A stretch of DNA of 64,000 nucleotides from Tamarix chinensis. Lineage: Eukaryota > Streptophyta > Magnoliopsida > Caryophyllales > Tamaricaceae. A program made the translations under genes and the position numbers. The DNA lies in assembly GCA_030549775.1 (NCBI GenBank), contig CM060174.1, forward strand, positions 44,186,707 to 44,250,706, read 5' to 3'. This document shows positions 11,201-22,327 of the stretch, piece after piece; position 1 is the stretch's first letter; each line of letters starts with the position of its first letter. The notes beneath the pieces were generated by a model. It had not been told where the DNA came from. It ran no database searches and saw only the letters and a program-made list of their open reading frames with translations.

Positions 11201-13799
11201 AAATGACCAAGAAGCAATTAATTTTTTACTTGGTTTGGCAGAAGCTATGTCCAAGACCACAATGAAATTTCTCTGTTTCTTATTCTTCTGATGTGATTAA
11301 TTGATACAGTCTCATGGGAGTATGTTAGAAGGTAAACTAACATATTGGAGTAAATGCAAACATCTCTGTGAGAACTATCCACCTGCTTTTGGAATTGTAC
11401 CTACATACCCCTGGATGCTGTCCATGCACCTAATTATTGGATACATATCCTTTTGAATAATGCATCTCCATTTGATCACCATACATCTAGGTTGCATGGG
11501 AAGAGAAGTGGGAATGGGAATGGGTACGAGGAAAATGAAATGCAGGGAACGGTTAACAGAGAAACTTGGAAGAAATGGCTAAAAAAAAAAGAAAAACAAT
11601 CAGTTTTACAGATATACTACAAACAGATTATTAATAGAATTGATTTGCTATCATTAGACATTAGTTCAAAGAAACTTGAACAAAATAGTTACTTCAAGAC
11701 ATTTAAAGTCTATATCTGAGAATTGAAGTCTTTCGAGGGGTGAAAGAGGCTAAGCAAGGGCTGAAGGCTTTTGAGTGGTTGAAAAACTGGCCAAAATTTC
11801 ACCATTTTGATTAATTTTTCTTAGAAATATTTGGAAAATGGCTTGAGTTTCCTTTTGGGAAATGTGAACGGGAAACAGCCACCTACATAAGTTTTCGTGC
11901 AACCTGATCATATAGATACATCCCATCAGAAGTCACATTCAAGTACATCATCCTTAATGATCATCCTCCACATAAAAGGATGGATCTCTTCAGGGTCATG
12001 GGGCACCTTTGCTGCCCACACAAATTGAAGTCTATATATAGTTTCATATTGTAAAACATAGGAAATAAATTGATGTGATGGTATTTGCTTGCCCTGGTAA
12101 GCAGATGAACATGTGGTTCTTTCAGCAGTCGCAATCTTTCTGTTATTATATTATCTTCTTTTTATCTTTTTATTTTTTTACCTTCATATTGTATTTATTC
12201 CTCACCACCCATCATTAGGTTTAAACCCTAGTCATTTCATATTCTATTATTTTGCTCTAGTTTGATTGAAGTTAATAGTTTACTGTAATTTTATATATTA
12301 TTTTTTGTAAGTTAATTAGGATATGCAATATTCTATAGGCCTTTTACAGTGATATAATAATCGTACTTAATTTCAAATATTCATAATGTGTTTAATCATA
12401 TAGTTTATCTAAATAACTGTAAAGAATTAAAAGTTATCTTATTATAGCTTTATTATTGTTATTGTTATTATTATTTTTTATTTATGTTTCCCCTGTCCAC
12501 ACAAATCCTATATCTGTTCTTATTGGCATCTCAACAACATGTTGAAAGCTTAGGAGCAAGTAGCAACAGCCTGCTAAAGAGTTGCATAAAAGGTCTGATA
12601 TGATCTGGCTATTATATATTTCCAGCAAGCTTATCCATCTGGAGTACCATAAGAAACAATGTAATGCAGGTTATTAATCTGTGGTTCTACCATGCATTTC
12701 AAAGGTAGAGAAAGCGATGCTCGAAGACATGAGCTTTCTTTGAAAATGAGAGCTGAAAATCTGTTTTGATATGTAAAAATTTTTTTCCCTTTGAAGTGTT
12801 TCTAATATTGATTCACTTGCAGTACTATTGTGGCTGAAAAATACGCACTTGAATTTCAAATAAGACGTGTACCAGTCTTAAATGAGTCTGTTGACATTTC
12901 TATATGCCCTTCTGAAAGAGTTTTTGTTCTGCCTTATAGTTGTCTGCACCTTCCTTTCTTAGAGGTCTAGTGTTGACATTTTACATGGTAGTGGCCTTAA
13001 ATGTATTAGCTGCCTTCATTGCAGTTAATGTGTGGTTAATTGTAATTAGTTGATTGGTATGCTGGGTGAACTACCGTAGCAACAGACTCTGAGGGATGCT
13101 TTGCTTACATTCGTCCTTGCAATTACTCTTGGAATTGAATCGTAATGCTTGTTATCTGTGCTCTTTTATATCTTTCATACAGTCAGCACTTTCAATGTAC
13201 CAGAGAAAGTATGCTATTGTCTTGGTAAAATATCTGTGTTTTATTTATAGGTGATAGCTGAATATCTTCAGAAAATTGACCCAAAGTCTGATGGTGCAAA
13301 GAGGGACTGGGTTGCTATATATGATGAGTGTGCCAGTGTACTATACCAGGTATCTCAGTGTGTTTTGCTTGGTTCAATCTTGCTGTCCATAGTACAGTCT
13401 ATAGTGCACAATTCTTTTTGGAGTGTTCTCATTCACAGTAATTTTTTTTTGCTGGTGTGCTTCTTTGGGACCTTTGTATGTCTCCTCTCAACTTCCTTGA
13501 TAATTTTTGGCCCCTTTTCCACTGTAATTTCTATCCCACACTATAAAAGTAGATATATATATATGGATTAATAAATTGTATTCCAAGCAAGTTTGGAAGC
13601 TTGTGATATGGAGGTAATGGACATGGATTTGACCAGGAGAGGGATTATACGTAAGAAGCGATGTATTAGCTGAATTCAAATTAGTACATTGATATTTGTT
13701 CAGCTGAGATGATGCATCAAGAAGCATTAAGGTAGCATCAGCTATTCTCAGCTTATCAAACAATCTAAACATAAGATAAGAAGTTGAGCCAAGTGTGCT

Positions 13800-13836
<37 letters not shown>

Positions 13837-16800
13837 GGTGGGTGGGTGGGTGTCTTTAGTTTTGTATATTGCATACCTATGATTTGGTAAGCATGTGATC
13901 GTGAATACTCCAGCTTTATATCAATTCTTTATATTTTCCTGCAGTCTACACTTGCATGCGGGTAACTTTAGCTACCAATTCTTCAGGAAATTGATTATAC
14001 CAAAGAGGCAGCTAATGCTGAACTGTTTGCAAGCAACTTCAAGAACATGGATTATGTGAAGGTTCCTACAATATTCTGGGAATACACTACCCCTCAGGTT
14101 TTGTAACTCAATGCTTAGGACACATGGGATGCTATGATGATCTTCCTATTTTTTTCCTGCCTTAATGAATTTTATTTTGGATCCTAGGTTCTGACAATGG
14201 AGTATGTCCCAGGGATCAAAATAAACAGGATTCAAGCAATAGATAAATTAGGCGTTGATCGTAAGAGGTAATAGTATGATTTCTCAGATGCATTATTATT
14301 ATTATATGTAAGTGACATATGATGGCTTTATTACTGGTGTTACAATCTGCAGGTTAGGTAAATATGCTGTTGAGTCTTACTTGGAACAGATTCTTTCTCA
14401 TGGGTTTTTCCATGCTGATCCTGTGAGTATGGTTTTCCCATTGGCTTATATTTATCGCAGTTTCTAGAAATCAATCAGATTCTTATTGTCCATATGATTG
14501 AAGATCTCAATCTACGGCCAATGTATGTCTATCAGCTTAGAAATGATGAAAATTCATGATGTGCAGAAGGGAAAGGAAATTTCTCGATTATTTGTCTGAT
14601 TCTAGATCATTCAAGTAAATTGGTTTTAAGAAATGGCATCTCTAGGATGCTCTGATATCGGCTTCATGTATACTTGCCCCTCCTTTGAGGGATTATCTGG
14701 ATTTAGCACCACACTGCTTGAGCTGCAGTGTGAGGGGAAAGTCGAAAAAGATTTAAGTTTTCAGTCAGTGGGAAGTTTGGCTGTGATCTTTGCTTAGAAA
14801 GAGGCATCAATTGATTACTGTAGATACATATCTAGGAAGGTTAAGAGTTCATCCCTTGTATGCCAACGTTAGTACAGAAAAGTGTCTACACTAATAACCA
14901 TATGATCTAACAGGAAATTGTTCTCCTCTAGAGTATAATCTGGCTATGACTTCCGTTTTCACACTTATTTGTGTAGACCTTGTTGCGTTTTCCTGATTTT
15001 TGAGGGTATCTAAAACCTGTTTGAAAAACCACAAAAGCTTTTGTGATTCATAGTTCATGGTGCTTTTTTGCTACAGGAAGATAATTACAGTACACATGGA
15101 TGTCCCATTATATTTGGTTGGTCTTAACAAAATGTTCTTTTCCCTGTCAATCTGCACTGACCCAAAAATTGGTCTCTTGAATAGCACTTGATTCTTAGCC
15201 AGTCGTTGCTTAACATCTTAACACCTTCTTGAGTCAAGAAATTAGGTCTAAGAGATCTTTTCATCTTTTCTTTGTCAGCATCCAGGAAACATAGCTGTTG
15301 ATGATGTGAATGGTGGAAGGCTGATCTTCTATGATTTTGGCATGATGGGAAGGTAGTTTGATAGCTTAGGATGTCAAAATATTATGATAAATCTCAATCC
15401 TGGTGTTTATTTTGTAAATATTGTAATATCTGTTTGCCTATTGCAGTATTGGTTCAAATATTAGGGAGGGACTGCTGGAAGCATTTTATGGCGTATATGA
15501 GAAGGACCCTGATAAGGCAATTATTTTCCCTTTGCTTCTCAGAAGCATGCCTTTCAAACATTAATATCTGCTAAGAGTTGTGCATCCTGACCTTTTATCC
15601 TCTGGATATTATTTCACTACTGATATGAAAATGTCTAATCATGCAGGTCCTTCAAGCTATGGTTAGGATGGGTGTCCTTGTGCCTACTGGAGATATGACG
15701 GCTGTAAGACGAACTGCACTATTTTTTCTCAACAGGTACTTTTTAATGTATTGAGAATGCTGAAGCGACTTAGATTGTCAAATTTGATAGATGACCTGAA
15801 ATGTTATTACAGACCTATAAAAGCATTTGGCCTGTTTTCTTAGCCTTGCATTGGCCAATGCTGTTTGCCTTCTTTTACACAAATGCACTTTATGAAGAAA
15901 CGATAATTCTTCTGGATAAAATGGAATTTCTCACAGCTCATGTTACAGTTGTTTCGTGGGAATGCCTTATAGCTGTTATCTAGTTGTAGGCATTAGTTGA
16001 TGTATTAACTAAGCTATGTTTGGCTTTTTTAGCTTTTGTAGAACTTATGCATTATCTACAATTGAGGATCGTGATATCTAGACTCACTTTGAGTACTAGT
16101 TTCTAAAAGCATATCAGATAGGCTATGTAAGTCGTAGCTTTTTGAAATATATGCAATGCTTGCATAATTCTGCCAAAGGATGATATCTAGTTTGCTGATG
16201 ACTAAAGGCCTATAAATGAGTTTTAAGCTGTACCTGTATTTATTCTTCTGCAGCTTTGAGGAGCGTCTTGCTGCACAGAGAAAGGAGCAAGAAGTAGAAA
16301 AGTCTGAACTTGGATTCAAAAAGCCATTAAGCAAGGAAGAAAAGCTGCAGAAGAAGAAGCAACGGTTGGCTGCAATTGGTAAATCTAATCATGCTTCGCA
16401 TTTGAATTGTTAATTTAGTTATCTTTTATTTTTCAGAAGTGAATTTAGGTATGGAATGTGCTAGAATTATGTCCTTTTGTATCTTATTTCTGCTAACACT
16501 GGTCAAATGTTGGTAATATCTCAATGATCAAAACGGATTTGAAGCATCGAAGGTAGAGTTAGCAAAAGCTGTCTCAACTCAATTTAAACTCAGAAAATAT
16601 ACTACATTTAATGCTTAGCTGAGACCTGATACAACCCAAAATCGATATGATTAGATGATACCAGAGATTATGATTCAAACTTGATTTGACCCCGACCCAA
16701 ATCACCCTGACCCAAACATCAATTAGACCTGATATGATATAAACCCAAAATCCAATTCAACTTAAATTAGAGTTGGCTGGACAGAAACTAGAAGTCACAA

Positions 16801-19574
16801 AGAAAAAATAATCTTATTTAGATAAAAAGAGACATAGTTACATCCATGAGTGATAAGTAAGCAATTTTTAACTAATTGGATGAAAATTATGACAACTTTT
16901 AACTAGTCAACTACAGTATATGTAGCCTTAAAAGTGAAAACCCTAATGGGTTCAATGTTTCGAGCAGGCTTAAATGGGCTTGTTCTGTCTGTAGTGGTTT
17001 GGCTACCTCAGTTAAATTGGATATATATATATCAATACATTTTATCATGCATTAATTCAAAGGCTTACTCAACACATTGATGTATATATATATATATATA
17101 TTTATAATTATGTAAAGATTTATATAGTAAAAAAAAAAATTCTTTGTATATTGATATTTGTTCATTGTGATGTAATTTTCAAGCTTGTACAAGTGAAGTC
17201 TAACTACCTAACTACTATTGTGAACAAAACCTATAAATAAAAAGATCATGTTGGGGAATTTATTCATAGGACCAGACAAAATTATAGGAAAAGCACAAGA
17301 ACAGATTTTGGGGAAAGATGATCAATTCACTGTGTAGAAAATAAGATAATACATGAAGGATGAATCAATCCTTGCAAATTCTCTCAGGTTCAATAAAATC
17401 TCTTTCTCTCTCCTCTCACTTAGTGTTTTAAGAATTAAGGAGAAGAACAACACATAAACTGACTGAAATTGCAAAAGCAAGCGTTTATATACTGTACAAA
17501 ATAAATGAGTTTGAGGCAGCAAAACATTGAATACCAACATAGCCATGCCCAACAAAATGGGCTGGTCCATGTCGGTCAACAAGATCGTGTTGATCAACAT
17601 GGGTCATCCGTGTTGCTTGCACAATTCCCATTTTCAGCTGTCTTTTGCAGGAACAATACGGGTGTGTCTACCAGCATTCCCCACTTGTGTACCACTTGAA
17701 TGAGCTCCCCATTTGTACCATTTTACAACTTGGGACTCTTTATGAAAATTCATAAATACATTGCATCAAATTCATTTATGAACCTTTACATAAATTTTGA
17801 TAACTTTCTTGGATATCTATAAAATAGAAACTACACTTAATGAAGTCACTGCAAGCCCCATATGAGCCTGCAGCATGAAATCAACTCTAACTGAACCTGA
17901 TTTGCAGCCCAACTCCACCCATAACTTTGAATATAGCCCAACATTGATTCCATTCAACGCATAAACAAACCCAAACACAAGCCTGAAATGTCGTGGCCCA
18001 ACCTGGAAGGATTAAATACCTGAAGTGACTTGTCTAGAAAGGATAAAATGAACCAAAATGACCCTCAATCGTAATGGCCTGCCCTGGAACCAACCTAACC
18101 TGCCTGATAGCCACCTCTATTCAAAGTTATAAATGTTCTGATATTCTGCATATAGTTTCTAATTTTGACCATTGTAGCAAGTAACTAGCTTCTTTATTTT
18201 AAGACTTTCTTACTGATAGGTGTCAATATGCATCCAAATGCCTTCATCTTGAGCGTGCGTTAGTTTTCTGATCATACTTTTTGAGCTACTCTTAGGCATT
18301 TTGTTCATAAATGAGTATAGCTGCTCATAATTATCATGCTTCCACAGGGGAAGACTTACTGGCAATTGCTGCAGATCAACCTTTTCGGTTTCCAGCCACA
18401 TTTACATTTGTTGTCAGAGCATTCTCTGGTACACAATCCTCTTGTGATTTCTTTTATTATTCATTGAGGTAGTTGTTGCTGATGCATCTTGTATGAATTG
18501 TCATGCATGCAGTCTTAGATGGCATTGGGAAAGGCCTTGATCCACGATTTGATATTACTGAAATAGCTAAACCGTGAGTTTTATATCTTTTACCAAGTAC
18601 AAATCAGATTGGATTGCTTGAACTTGGGGCAAGCTTAATGGTCACGTTATGTTTATGCAGCTATGCAATGGAACTGCTAAGGTTTCGTGAAGCTGGAGTT
18701 GAAGTCATTGTGAAGGTAAGCTGCTAATCCATTCTATTTCTAATTTTATATTGAGTAACGCTGTAGATTCCAGGTTGCAAATGTATCTTTTGAGCTTCTT
18801 ATTTCAGGATTTCAGGAAGAGATGGGATAGGCAATCTCAAGCATTTTACAACTTGTTTCGGCAGGCTGACAGAGTTGAAAAGCTTTGTCAAGTTGTGGAA
18901 CAATTGGTGAATTCTAGAACTTCCTTTTATCGAATCATACCATACACTCCCCCGTCACACACAGACACAGACACAGACACACACTTGCACATATGCGGCA
19001 TAGGCACATAACCCGAACAAGGACTACAACCAATGTAAACATGTGGTATATGATGGCTTGCCTGTAATAGGAGAAAGGGGACCTGAAGCTAAGAGTTCGT
19101 ACCTTGGAGTCTGAGAGGGCTTTCCAGCGTGTGGCCGCTGTTCAGAAGACGATTGGTAATGTGAGTTTGTGGGCTTATACTATACAGTTTGACTGTTTGG
19201 GTTTAATTCAAGATAAAATAGAAGAATTTATTATTATTATTATTATTATTGTTATTGTTGAATTAATATTATATACGATGCCTTTCTTATTTGATATGGG
19301 CAGAGTTCTGCTATCACAGTGCTTGGATGGGTTTCCCTCCTTTTTCTGATAATTTTTAAATTTTCATTAGCTTTTTCTGTAGTTAGGATTGAAATCTGGT
19401 GTTCAAACAGGTAAATATTTGGAGAAAACATGGTAAATGAACCTGAGTTTGGATGTGCTCCTTATCAACCCAAAGATAATGCTGAAAAGAACACACTTTC
19501 TTGCAACAGGCTAAACTGAAAGCATAATCAAGAACCATGTTTCTATCACAAAGAGGAGGAAAAAAAAAACATTA

Positions 19575-19642
<68 letters not shown>

Positions 19643-19995
19643 CAAGCTAAGCTTGCTGCAAAATATCTTTTGGTGGATCTCATTTCATTTTCTCATTACT
19701 CAACAGGCTATTTTATCTGGAACTCTAGTCAACCTTGCCACAATGCTTTATCTCAATTCAATCCGAGTGAGCTTTCTCTTTCAGTCTGCATCTTATGCTT
19801 CTTTATTGAGTTTTATTTTTCACAGTTTAACTGCTTTTTCTTTTTATTTATTTTTATTTTCTATTTTATCCATATTAGGTTCCAGCCATTGCAGCTTATA
19901 TCTCCTGTGCTTTTTTTGGCTTCCAAGCTCTCTTTGGCATTCTTAAGGTCAGAAAGTTGGATCAAAGAGAGAAATTAATAACAGGAACTGCATGA
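8202..19995 (+). CDS. ABC1K7: Chloroplast ABC1-family atypical kinase (ABC1K7/SIA1-like), 5' end missing
   Basis: Exons: 8202-8368, 9743-9863, 9940-10040, 13251-13349, 13987-14097, 14188-14267, 14353-14422, 15279-15352, 15447-15516, 15647-15735, 16254-16378, 18348-18428, 18513-18573, 18661-18715, 18808-18906, 19071-19160, 19707-19766, 19879-19995. All junction phases agree and the reading is uninterrupted for 554 codons from the Met at 8207 to TGA. Seen (numbered from that Met): KxGQ motif of GPTFIKIGQQ (K30-Q33); Ala-rich loop AAASLGQVH (90-98); candidate ATP lysine K110 in VVVKVQRPG; QEIDYTKEAAN (from 161); catalytic HADPHPGN (245-252); DFG (267-269); a charged KKPLSKEEKLQKKK insert (~348-361); two C-terminal hydrophobic segments (497-515, 517-540); and ending REKLITGTA. 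These match plant ABC1K7/ABC1K8 (OSA1), plastid membrane ABC1 kinases linked to prenyl-lipid metabolism and oxidative-stress tolerance. Introns are GT-AG except 15517-15646 (GC-AG). The first exon begins mid-codon (GGM), so transit-peptide exons lie further upstream, or are lost. K7 versus K8 is not certain. Confidence 0.92.
10041..13250 (+). other. 3.2 kb intron of the kinase gene
   Basis: Bounded by GTTAGT and TTATAG with matching phase (AGG | GTG). It holds no recognised domain. A 105-residue antisense open frame at 10359-10042 starts next to the donor but resembles nothing known. AT-rich low-complexity tracts occur near 12120-12500. The size suggests old repeat insertions that cannot be named by eye. 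Confidence 0.75.
13802..13834. repeat. (GT)n microsatellite in an intron
   Basis: An uninterrupted GT run followed by a GGGT-rich tract to about 13852, inside the intron 13350-13986. Confidence 0.9.
15517..15646 (+). other. GC-AG intron in the kinase gene
   Basis: The exon ends CCTGATAAG and the intron begins GCAATT; the acceptor is ATCATGCAG. The flanking codons give EKDPDK|VLQAMVRMG, the continuous conserved ABC1K7 reading. No GT near the junction preserves the frame and the conserved residues, so the non-canonical GC donor is well supported. Confidence 0.85.
16379..18347 (+). other. 2.0 kb intron with repeat content
   Basis: Bounded by GTAAAT and TCCACAG, splitting the conserved Gly codon of AAIG|EDLLAIAAD. 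It contains ACCTGAT/GACCCAAA-rich repeat-like sequence at 16620-16760 and 17860-18110, (TA)n tracts near 17022 and 17083-17102, and an LTR-like block at 17249-17750. No coding sequence is seen. Confidence 0.75.
17249..17750 (-). mobile_element. LTR-like block in a kinase intron (possible solo copia LTR)
   Basis: Read on the minus strand it has a TATA box (AGTATATAAACGC, about 17496-17484), then a TCTC/GAGAGAAAGAG leader, and an end of AAATTCCCCAACA at 17249. That is the layout and terminal sequence of many plant copia LTRs. The far boundary near 17750 is a guess and no target duplication was located. It could also be another promoter-bearing repeat. Confidence 0.45.
19225..19258. repeat. (ATT)n-type microsatellite in an intron
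   Basis: TTATTATTATTATTATTA run within the intron 19161-19706. Confidence 0.8.
19578..19640. repeat. (AG)n microsatellite in an intron
   Basis: About 28 consecutive AG units, with one interruption (GACAG) near 19633. It lies about 70 bases upstream of the exon at 19707. Confidence 0.95.
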
Positions 19996-20970
19996 ATGGC
20001 TGGTGAGTTATATTGCATGGGTTATCTAGGTATTTATTGTTCATTTTTGCGCCCTAGTCTTGAAGTTCATAAATCTTTTGATCTGCTTATACTGTTTATA
20101 GACCTGTTTTAGTGGGATCTGAACATTTGAAGGGATGTTCATTCCTGAGTCCAGTTCAAGCTCCACTTTTATTTTTATTTTTTTTAGTTTTGGGGGTTGG
20201 GGCTGGTGATGTTGCTACTTGCTATGCAGGTGAATATTTTCTCAAGCATGTTCATGCAGTTCTCTGACTTGATAAAAATCCAAAGATTTTAGTGGTGGTG
20301 ATTAACTTCCCTTATTATCTGTAACTAAGCTAATTTCTTCAAGGAAACTGACATCTGATATTTTAGTGAACATGCCTACATAGCCTGCACTCTTCTGCCA
20401 TAAGATGTTTATTTTTTCCTTTCAGGTTGTCAATCATCTAACATATATTACTCTGGGTTTCTGTCCATGTGTTACTGCACATTTTAGTTGTGATTAGTTT
20501 CTCACAATCATCACAAAAGCTACATAGGGCAAAAAATAAATGAATGTTGGAAGACATAATACTTATAATCTGGAAGTCTCCATGTTTCATGGATGACAAT
20601 AACTCTGCCTTCAGTATGTTTTGTCTTCTAGTACTGCAATCACAGCTTTCTGTCAAATGGTCACTGGGAAAGGTTTATGATTATTGATATGATTTATCCT
20701 AGGAGAGCAGTCTGTATGTGGGATTACTGCTATAGGCTTTAAACTCTGAGCACACCGGGGATGACTCGTTGGCATGTAGGAATAGTAAGGTGAGATTGGG
20801 AGTGGTGGCAGCTGTGGGTATTGAAGTATGACATTTGGTCTAATATGTAAATGATGTTTTGAATAAATCCATAATGTACCATAATAAGTTTTCTGATTTA
20901 TTTTATTTCAATACCCCATGTATAGTACTTTCAGCAAATTTATTGATGTGTTTACATATTAATACTTATC
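19996..20970 (+). other. 3' flank of the kinase gene (probable 3' UTR and intergenic)
   Basis: It follows the TGA at 19993-19995. A strong donor-like GTGAGT begins at 20003, eight bases after the stop, so the 3' UTR may be spliced. An AATAAA polyadenylation-type hexamer lies at 20862-20867. No further coding sequence is recognised. Confidence 0.4.
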
Positions 20971-21285
20971 AGTTAGATCAAAACCAAAAAGTATAATCAA
21001 ACCAACAAAATATCAAAATAGCACAAAAATTTCTGAATAAATTAAACAGTAAAAGCATCCTCAAATCAGGCAATATAACCACAGTTGTGATTGCAGTGTC
21101 ACGAGCAATATTTTATATGCTAGAGTGTATTTTTTTAGTATTTATTTTTAAAATAAGTATTAGCAAATATTGGTAAGTATTGATAAAATATTAGCTAATA
21201 TCGGTTGATAACTAATATATTGTTGATAAATAAGTGAAATTTTAAAAATGTCACGTATTGTCAATTTCATATTGGCCGACTCAAA
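20971..21285. repeat. Fragments of the repeat families found at 21.8 kb and 22-24 kb
   Basis: 20988-21050 (TATAATCAAACCAACAAAAT, then AGCACAAAAATTTCTGAA) recurs at 21845-21935. 21075-21285, with TATCGGTTGATAA and TATTGGCCGACTC, is a diverged piece of the GCGGTCGCGG/ATAAATTAT family. No coding sequence is present. Confidence 0.5.
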
Positions 21286-21293
21286 ATCTGATA

Positions 21294-21736
21294 TAGGGAT
21301 GACAACAAGCTGGGTACAGATTGGGTACCCTCTATTTGTTACCCATACCCATACCTAAACCTGACGGGTATCTTTTTTTCTTCTATATCTATATCTATAT
21401 TCATTTACATATCTAGCAGGTAAAACTCATAAGTTTAAAATAAAAATCATTCTATGTTAGAATTATATACTAAGATTGTTAGGGTTTGATTATATTTTCA
21501 TTTTTAGCCTTAGAAAATATATTGTAGCTATATAATTGAAGGGTAAAAATATAATTCCATCTTGCATGGATGTGAGTACAGGTATATATTTGAGGATCGC
21601 TCATTTGTTTCCATCCGGTGGATATTTTTCCCTTTCTCCATGTCCGTATTTATATATGTTTATCCATATTTATTTACACATCTAACAGATAAAACTGATC
21701 CAATTTTGGATAAAAGCTATCCGATTGCCATCTCTA
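21294..21736. mobile_element. hAT-like MITE with TAGGGATGaCAA ends
   Basis: The left end is TAGGGATGACAA and the right end is TTGCCATCTCTA, near-perfect inverted repeats of 12 bp. The interior starts GGGTACAGATTGGGTACCC, typical of a widespread plant MITE family. The flanking 8-mers ATCTGATA (21286-21293) and ATCCGATT (21737-21744) match at 6 of 8 positions, consistent with an old 8-bp target duplication. It has no coding capacity. Confidence 0.55.
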
Positions 21737-21844
21737 ATCCGATTAATGTGGTTAATATTGCATATCAGGACTGATATATAATTGTTGCTTCAAATCCAAA
21801 AAAGTTCAATATGTATGTATATATGTGTGTGTATATATATATAT

Positions 21845-21935
21845 ATAATCAAACCAACATAATATCAAATTAGCACAAAAATTTCTGAAATACTTAAATG
21901 TAAAATTCTATTGTAAAGCATCCTTCAATTCATAG
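21845..21935. repeat. Second copy of a short repeat also at 20988-21050
   Basis: Both copies share AATCAAACCAACA, ATATCAAA, AGCACAAAAATTTCTGAA and AAAGCATCCT in the same order. This copy is preceded by a TA/TG-rich tract at about 21815-21846. Confidence 0.55.
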
Positions 21936-22072
21936 GAATTTCAAAACTATTCTAAGAATCCCCCAAAGAATTCAAAATACATTGAGAAGATTAAAATACT
22001 CCTAATTGTGCTAAAAAATTGTGAAATTATCATTTTAATATGTTACAAAAATATAAATAAATAAAAAATGTC

Positions 22073-22282
22073 ATGGTTGGGCAGTAAAATTGTAGCCACG
22101 GTCGTGTTTGTTGTCGCGGTATTGCGATATCAAAGTGTTGCGATTGATAAATTATATGTCAAGGTCGTTGTGGTGTGAATTTTTATTTCACCATATGCTT
22201 TAATTAATATTTATTGATCATTTACATATGAGTAATCAATAAATTAGTGTTTTATATTATATTAGATGTATTTAAATGAGTC

Positions 22283-22327
<45 letters not shown>

